From Salvelinus alpinus (Eukaryota > Chordata > Actinopteri > Salmoniformes > Salmonidae): a DNA stretch of 64,000 nt. This document shows positions 58,050-64,000 of this stretch, piece after piece (the stretch's first letter is position 1; each line of letters starts with the position of its first letter). Position numbers and translations under genes: made by a program. The notes beneath the pieces are model-generated. The model was not told the DNA's origin. It searched no databases and saw only the letters and a program-made list of their open reading frames with translations. The stretch covers positions 25,382,038-25,446,037 of the forward strand of contig NC_092090.1 of NCBI RefSeq assembly GCF_045679555.1. Reading direction: 5' to 3'.

Positions 58050-58140
58050 ATGACTACTGCAAATTGCACTGGTAATGAGGAGCTGGACTTCAGGCTGATC
58101 TTCGGAGAGGACGGCCAACAGCAGTCGCTAGGCCCCGCAG
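58050..58140 (+). CDS. nfatc3: NFATC3, first coding exon (partial gene)
   Basis: ATG at 58050 opens 30 codons plus one base, ending at the donor CAG|gttaga. The peptide begins MTTANCTGNEELDFRLIFGE and matches the N-terminus of vertebrate NFATC3 (MTTANC... followed by ELDFKLVFGED in mammals), where the first coding exon is likewise very short. NFATC3 is a calcineurin-activated transcription factor that moves from cytoplasm to nucleus on calcium signalling. The calcineurin-docking, serine-rich and Rel-homology regions are encoded by later exons outside this window. The reading frame and neighbour DDX28 support the call. Confidence 0.88.
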
Positions 58141-60335
58141 GTTAGAACTTTATCTTTGCCGCGAATACCCAGTAAACTTCTCTTGACGTAGAAGAGTGCA
58201 CAGATGCGATTACATTGCAAACAACAAGAACATTGCAGAAGGGGCATTGGTTGCAACAGATTAGCTAAATTGAACAAGCTAGGGAATGTTTTGGCAGCAG
58301 AAAGTAGAATAAGTAGGCTAAACATCAACATTAGTCTTTTCTATTTTTGTATGTGCAGTTACACACGGACTTTTCCACAGTTAAAATATGGGGTTTTAGG
58401 AATATGAGCCTAAACAGCAAACAAGCGCGCGACAGCAGCTGTCAAATAGCGGTGTCCTCATGCTAACTAGCTAATTCCCACCAAAAGTTGCAAAACTGTA
58501 CTAAATAATCTATAAATAATATATTTAAATACTGCAGCACATGCTGAAATGTGTATGTGGCTCCTAGCATAAATAATAATGCTAGAAATGTATTTCAAAA
58601 GACTAGCTTGGCAGCTGAGTAGGTAAGATAGCTAACTCACGAGAGGACACAGCTGTCAGTTATTCAGAAACCTATAGCTTAACAAGAATGCAGTATGCCT
58701 TGCCTATCAGCTCTACTTGTTTCAAACATTCGCTCCAATCAATCCATTTTATTATCGATTATGCTTCAGAAAACGAATTGAATAGGTTTGAAACCGCAAT
58801 GCCATGAACTTGGCAGCATGCATGCATTCACAACTCTTCCATTTGTAATCTAACTTGTTCGTAACGTTAGTGGTCATGCAATCGATGTTGTTGATCATAA
58901 TACTGAATAGAACTTAAAAAGTACAACAATTAGACATAAATAGCAATATAGTGAATGTAATAACATAGTTATTAGTATTACAAGCAAGCAAATATTCTCT
59001 ATTTTTCTGCTTAGTTATTCTAAATGACCTCAGAAATTAAGAGGTTATTACATCAAGTAATATGACTCCCTTTAACTATTAATTTGTCATGCAGATAAAT
59101 GTGTAAGGTGTATGTTTAAATTAGAGTATTTGGTACGTTGACTATGCAGTTTGACAAAACACCATTACAACAATAAACAACACAATAAATTAAACTGAAT
59201 TAATAAACTGAAACGACATATTTCCCAGTATACAAGACACCTCACAACCTAGTTTAAACAGTTTTTTTTTTGCATAATTTCTTTGGCCAATAAGTCCAAA
59301 CGCATCCAATAACCGTATGTCACCCTGCTGCCATTTCAATCATCTCTGCAGTTTGTGCCCAGTTTGCCGGCCACAGTGGCCCAATACAGGATTTGACTCT
59401 CACAGATAGAGGTGTGTGTGTGTGAGAAGGTGGGGGTTCATATCAGATCTGTGTGACCAGGTGTGCAGAGAAAGAACCAGATCTGTGGAAGTCTGGTGAT
59501 GCATCATGCCACAATATTCTATTTGTGTTTGGTTTGTGTATTTTGGATGGTTGTTTTGGAAACAAGACTAGACAAGGGGCTTAACTATTCTGAGACAAGA
59601 GAAGACAAGCAAGCTGCCATTCATTCATTCATAACCACAGATCTAGGAGTTCCCTGCTATTTCAAAAGCATCTGTCTTTCACGTAGCTAGAATGCATGCT
59701 TGGATTCTGTGGAACTAAAAGAAGCACAACTGTTTTAATTCAAACCCTAAATTCAGTGTAGGGCGACTGCAACTTACATTTTATCTTGAAAGCTTGATTA
59801 CCGGTTTTGATTAAATAAGGCCAATATCTGCAGAGTTAGACAGAGTTAAGCCTAGCTCGGCCCTTTTCATGAAGCTCTGGCAAAACGATGAATCCAAGGC
59901 TTGGCTAGTCCTTTCTCCTCCGCAATCAATTTTTCCCTAGATTATAAAGAAGTCTAATTTGGAGACGAGGAGGGAAAAGTGACAAAAGTGCTTTTGGAAT
60001 AAGTCAAGGAATCAAAACGCCACTGTGCAAGTGGTTTTAATCTGGTTGGACTGTGTGCCTTGGCCCATATGGCTAGTGCCTGTTCACATTAATAACTGGA
60101 GTGTAACGCAGAGACACAGAACCAGAGTAACGGTGAGTTGAACGGTATGGCTCCAAGTTGAATTGCTCTTTCTCCTTCCTCCTCAGCCCTAGCCTCACTC
60201 ACACAAGTCAGGGTTCGCTAGAACAACCTGGAACACTGCTAGCATTTTTCAGTCTGACCTACTCTACCGCAGTAGGACTTACCTCTGTGTATAAACGTGT
60301 GATTAAGAAGACTGCACTGTGCCAAGCTTGGCCTC

Positions 60336-61100
60336 TTTCTCTCACTCACTTACTCATTCACTTACTCATTCACTCACTCACTCACTCACTCACTCACTCA
60401 CTCACTCACTCACTCACTCACTCACTCCTTCCTTCCTCTTCAGCCCTAGCCTCTCTCTCCCTCTCTTTCCTTCCTCCTCAGCCCTAGCCTCTCTCTACCT
60501 ATCTTTCCTTCCTCCTCAGCCCTAGCCTCTCTCTACCTATCTTTCCTTCCTCCTCAGCCCTAGCCTCTCTCTACCTATCTTTCCTTCCTCCTCAGCCCTA
60601 GCCTCTCTCTCTCCTTCCTCCTCAGCCCTAGTCTCTCTCTCTCTCTCCTTCCTCCTCAGCCCTAGTCTCTCTCTCTCTCCTTCCTCCTCAGCCCTAGTCT
60701 CTCTCTCTCTCTCCTTCCTCCTCAGCCCTAGTCTCTCTCTCTCTTTCTCTCCCTCTCTTTCTCTCTTTCTCTCTCCTTCCTCCTCAGCCCTAGCCTCTCT
60801 CTCTCTCTCCTTCCTCCTCACCCCTAGCCTCTCTCTGTCTTTCTCTCTCGCTCTCTCTCTCCTTCCTTTTCAGCCCTAGCTTCTCTCTCTTTCTCCTTCC
60901 TCCTCAGCCCTAGCCTTTCTCTCTCTCGCTCTCTCTCTCTCTCCCTCTTTCTCTCTCGCTCTCTCTCGCTCTCTCTCTCTCCTTCCTCTTCAGCCCTAGC
61001 CTCTCTCTCTTTCTCCTTCCTCCTCAGCCCTAGCCTTTCTCTCTCTCGCTCTCTCTCTCTCCCTCTTTCTCTCTCTCTCTCCTTCCTCCTCAGCCCTAGC
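60336..61100. repeat. Polypyrimidine tract with repeated ccttcctcctcagccctagc
   Basis: Starts with a (ctca)n run at about 60365-60426. Then come at least fifteen irregular units of ccttcctcctcagccctagc separated by (tc)n of varying length. The plus strand is almost pure pyrimidine, interrupted by short cagccctag pieces. Minus-strand frames rich in R and E here are artefacts. Confidence 0.95.
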
Positions 61101-61575
61101 CTCACTCACACAAGTCAGGGCTCTCTAGAACAACCTGGAGCACCTCTATTTCCTTCATTTGTATTTATTTAGTTTCTTGAACTGTGCTGTTATGACTGTT
61201 CATCACAGAGGATCGTAATGTTAACAGCAATTATGTGGTTATTAATAAAGTAACTATGAACCCAGAGAAATAGCCCAGCAGATTTCCATCCTCTCAAATA
61301 GAACAGTACCTTAGTTACAGGTAGTGACAGACATGTTATTCTCAGTCACACTCTGAATCCCGTCAGTAAGGTATGTAGTACCCAGCTGTTTGTTTACATA
61401 GCCTAATTGAATAGTGAAGGGTTAGTGTAAGAACCATTGAGAAAAAACACATGAGCCTATGTAGTCTAGACCCACCCCATTTCTTAACTTTTCAGTCTGA
61501 CCTACTCTACCGCAGTAGGTCTTACCACTGTGTATAAACGTGTGATTAAGAAGACTGCACTATGCCAAGCTTGGA

Positions 61576-62390
61576 CATTCTCTTCAAAGGCTTTATTTGC
61601 ATCGGAAACGTGTTTACATTGCCAAAGCACGTGAAATAAACAAACCTGAGAAGACACAAAACAACATCAACAAAAAACTATTCGAATTTAACAGTAAATA
61701 TTGCATTCAAAAAGGTTTAAAAAGATAACATTTGTTTTATTATCAGCTATGTACCGTGTTTTAGCAATGTGCCAATAGTTGTAGTACGAATAGTAGGGAA
61801 AGATAAATAAAGAGATAAATATTAGTGTTATATCCACTGGCTGTCCTTTGATCAATGGCAATGGGCTACGCATCTTGCTGATGAGATTGCAAACTGAGGT
61901 ATTTTGTCTAACAGATATGGGAGTTTATCAATGTTTGATTTGTTTTGAAATTCTTTGTCAGTGTGATCTGAGGGAAATATGTATCTCTAATGTGGTCATA
62001 CATTTATCAGGAGGTTAGGAAGTGCAGCTCAGTTTCTACCTCATTTTGTGGGCAGTGTGCACATAGCCTGTCTTCTCTTGAGAGCCAGGTCTGCTTATGG
62101 CAGCCTCTCTCAATAGCAAGGCTATGCTCACTGAGTCTGTACATAGTCAAGGATGTTCTTAATTTGGGGTCAGTCAAAGTCAGTCTGTATAGGGCCAGAT
62201 AGTATTCCAATTTGCTCTGTTTTTTGGTTAAGTCTTTCCAGTGTGTCAAATGGTTATCTTTTTGCTTTCTCATAATTTTGTTGGGTCTAATTATGTTGCT
62301 GTCCTAGAGAAAAGACCCCTCAGCCAGCAGACTCCACAGAGCCCCAGAACCAGCTGGCTGAGGGGACTCTTCTCTAGGTTAATCTCTCTG
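61576..62390 (-). mobile_element. LINE 3' fragment (second LINE family)
   Basis: Read on the minus strand: an 88-codon frame at 62273-62007 with RLCAHCPQNEVETELHFLTS, a cysteine/histidine motif typical of the C-terminus of fish LINE reverse transcriptases. A 3' region follows, ending tttggcaatgtaaacacgtt ... caaataaagcctttg at about 61580. The tail matches 57477-57590. A 5'-truncated, inactive copy. Confidence 0.65.
62303..62378. repeat. Inverted repeat (25-bp arms)
   Basis: cctagagaaaagacccctca plus gccag at the left pairs, with about three mismatches, with ctggctgaggggactcttct plus ctagg at the right, around a 25-base loop. Lies inside the LINE fragment. Confidence 0.75.
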
Positions 62391-62996
62391 TAGGTGAGGG
62401 CTTTGTCTTTCTCTCTCTCTCTCTCGATTTGTTGTTCAGGAAATGCAGTTCCCTTTGAAGTGATGCATTCCAGTGAGTGCTGTAGTAAAAGGCATTAGCC
62501 TAACTCAGTCAATGCTGAAGGGTTTTCCCCCACTACTGTAGGCCTACAACGGTGTTGAATGGAAGAGGGAAAAACATGGACTAATAAGTCCTTCAAATGG
62601 AATAACAATTTGACAGAATGTTCAACTCTACTGCCAGGATTAGGCCTAGGATGTAGTCTAAAGTAGCCTGTCATTTTGACAAGGTTATTCATTTAAAGGG
62701 AAAGGGTGTATTCACTTCTCACTGAAACTCCAGAGTAGTTGGGATAAACTATAGATATACTGTAATATGGTCCTTTTTTCCCTTGTGATATTTAAGAAAC
62801 AAACTGTAACTCTTTTTCTACCCCTACATGGTAGCTCGTGTGCTATTGAGCGAGGCTGTGTACAGTGAAAAGTGAAGATGTAACACCAAACCTTTTAGGA
62901 GCCTTTTGACCCTGTCTGCCTTCTCATCCTTCCCAACTGTCATGGCCGTATGACACAAAAGGTGTCATAGAGAAGGTGGCTGGAGGTAAGTAAGTA

Positions 62997-63165
62997 AGGG
63001 CCCCGTTGAGTGGCAGTCTAGAGGTGGTGGGAGTGGGGCCCTATTGAGTGGCAGTCTAGAGGTGGTGGGAGTGGGGCCCTATTTAGTGGCAGTCTAGAGG
63101 TGGTGGGAGTCTAGAGGTGGTGGGAGTGGGGCCCTATTGAGTGGCAGTCTAGAGGTGGTAATAGT
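62997..63165. repeat. 38-bp minisatellite, about 4 copies
   Basis: Unit ttgagtggcagtctagaggt plus ggtgggagtggggcccta, with starts at 63006, 63044, 63082 and 63137. The 55-base step to the last start contains an internal 17-base duplication (gtctagaggtggtggga). Confidence 0.9.
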
Positions 63166-64000
63166 GGGTTGAACAGTAAGAGAGTGGTAGAGGTGTCAGT
63201 GAGGGGGAAAGTGTCTCTCTGAGTTGTAGAGGAGTAGAGCCTAGTATATACAGTAAAGGTGTCTGGCACAGTGCCCAGACATGCCATGTGGGCTTTAGAT
63301 GGCAGTGCAATGACAGAGGAGGAGTGGGCAGCTCCTCCCCCCTGTTAAGGGGAACAGGGAAAGGTTCTGTCTCGCTCTCTTTCTCTTACCCTTTTTTGTC
63401 TTCTTTCTTTCTCTTTCTTCTGGTCCTTTTTCTCTCACATCCGGTGGCCTGTCTGGCAGCTCTGGGTCTGTCATCATCGTACCACCTCAGAGCTGTGCAA
63501 GCCTCAACAAGGACCATGCATGCTTCCTCTCTTTTTTCTTTTCTCTTCTTCTCCTCCCTCCCTCCTCACCCACAAAGGATATGGGAGACCACCAGTTGTT
63601 TCCATCTAAGAAAGAGCCTGATCCAGACTAATGAAATCTCCAGATGCTGGCAATCTTGGCGTAAACTAACTGTAATCAGGTTTGATTTGGCTTTGGCGTA
63701 AAATAGTATATCGGTTGACATGTTGGTATGTTGTAGAGTGGAATTTGTACCGAGTTTGATGTTGTAATGTAGTAGTACTGCGTCATAGCTGAAACCCAGT
63801 GAAGAAATCAACTAAGTGACAGTCTGTAAATTTTTTGGAGGAGATCTGTTGCTCTTGACTTGTAGTTTGTTCTTGTGCTTGCCCCAGCTTCATCTGTCTG
63901 GACTTGACTCCTGGCTCTGTCTGTCTCAGTCGTGGGAAAGACTGAAATTACATCGCTCTCATGGTGGACTATTTTGGGCTCTCAGAGAGAGTGATAGGGG

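Larger units (their letters stand above)
58141..64000 (+). other. NFATC3 intron 1 (continues beyond the window)
   Basis: No second coding exon was found to the end of the window. The intron contains a CACT tract and polypyrimidine array (60336-61100), a split duplication, a LINE 3' fragment and a 38-bp minisatellite. The open frames within it are low-complexity or unrecognised. Confidence 0.7.

Noticed and set aside
60158-61105. Repetitive L/S/T- and R/E-rich frames
   Set aside because: Translation of the CACT and polypyrimidine tracts; intronic.

Overview
The window looks like a piece of a salmonid fish chromosome (trout, salmon or char type). It carries seven terminal-repeat families of Tc1/mariner transposons, tRNA-derived SINEs ending in the usual 'gacttgcctagttaaat' tail, three copies of one CR1/L2-like LINE, short palindromic MITEs, and about eleven minisatellite arrays. 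The species cannot be fixed from the sequence alone. It is eukaryotic: genes are split by GT/AG introns and gene density is very low. No CRISPR array, operon or prokaryotic feature is present.

Layout. From 1 to about 46 kb there is no gene I can name. This part is transposon debris plus tandem arrays at about 1.4-2.0, 8.0, 9.3-9.7, 12.1, 17.9, 18.5-19.1, 20.35-20.7, 24.4-24.7 and 32.4-32.85 kb. Its most informative element is a LINE at 2.25-6.05 kb. The 775-codon open frame of this LINE encodes an apurinic-type endonuclease and a reverse transcriptase, preceded by a match to the 2A 'skipping' peptide consensus. The LINE lies between the two ends of a Tc1-like element. A second, broken copy (25.7-30.1 kb) is interrupted by about 1.55 kb of other repeats, including an LTR-like block. 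A third, 5'-truncated copy lies at 43.45-44.1 kb on the minus strand. Two short ATG-to-splice-donor segments (14.8 kb plus, 46.4 kb minus) are orphan first-exon candidates that I cannot identify.

The two recognisable genes are at the right. DDX28 (minus strand, 50.3-53.1 kb) is a complete four-exon gene for a mitochondrial DEAD-box RNA helicase; I could join all exons in frame to 574 residues. NFATC3 (plus strand) starts at 58.05 kb with its short first coding exon, and its first intron fills the rest of the window. The two genes are head to head, with start codons 4.95 kb apart. DDX28 and NFATC3 are also neighbours on human chromosome 16, so this is conserved synteny rather than functional coupling. 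A perfect cAMP response element lies about 420 bases upstream of the NFATC3 start codon. NFATC3 intron 1 holds a polypyrimidine tract of about 760 bases, a split duplication and a LINE 3' fragment.
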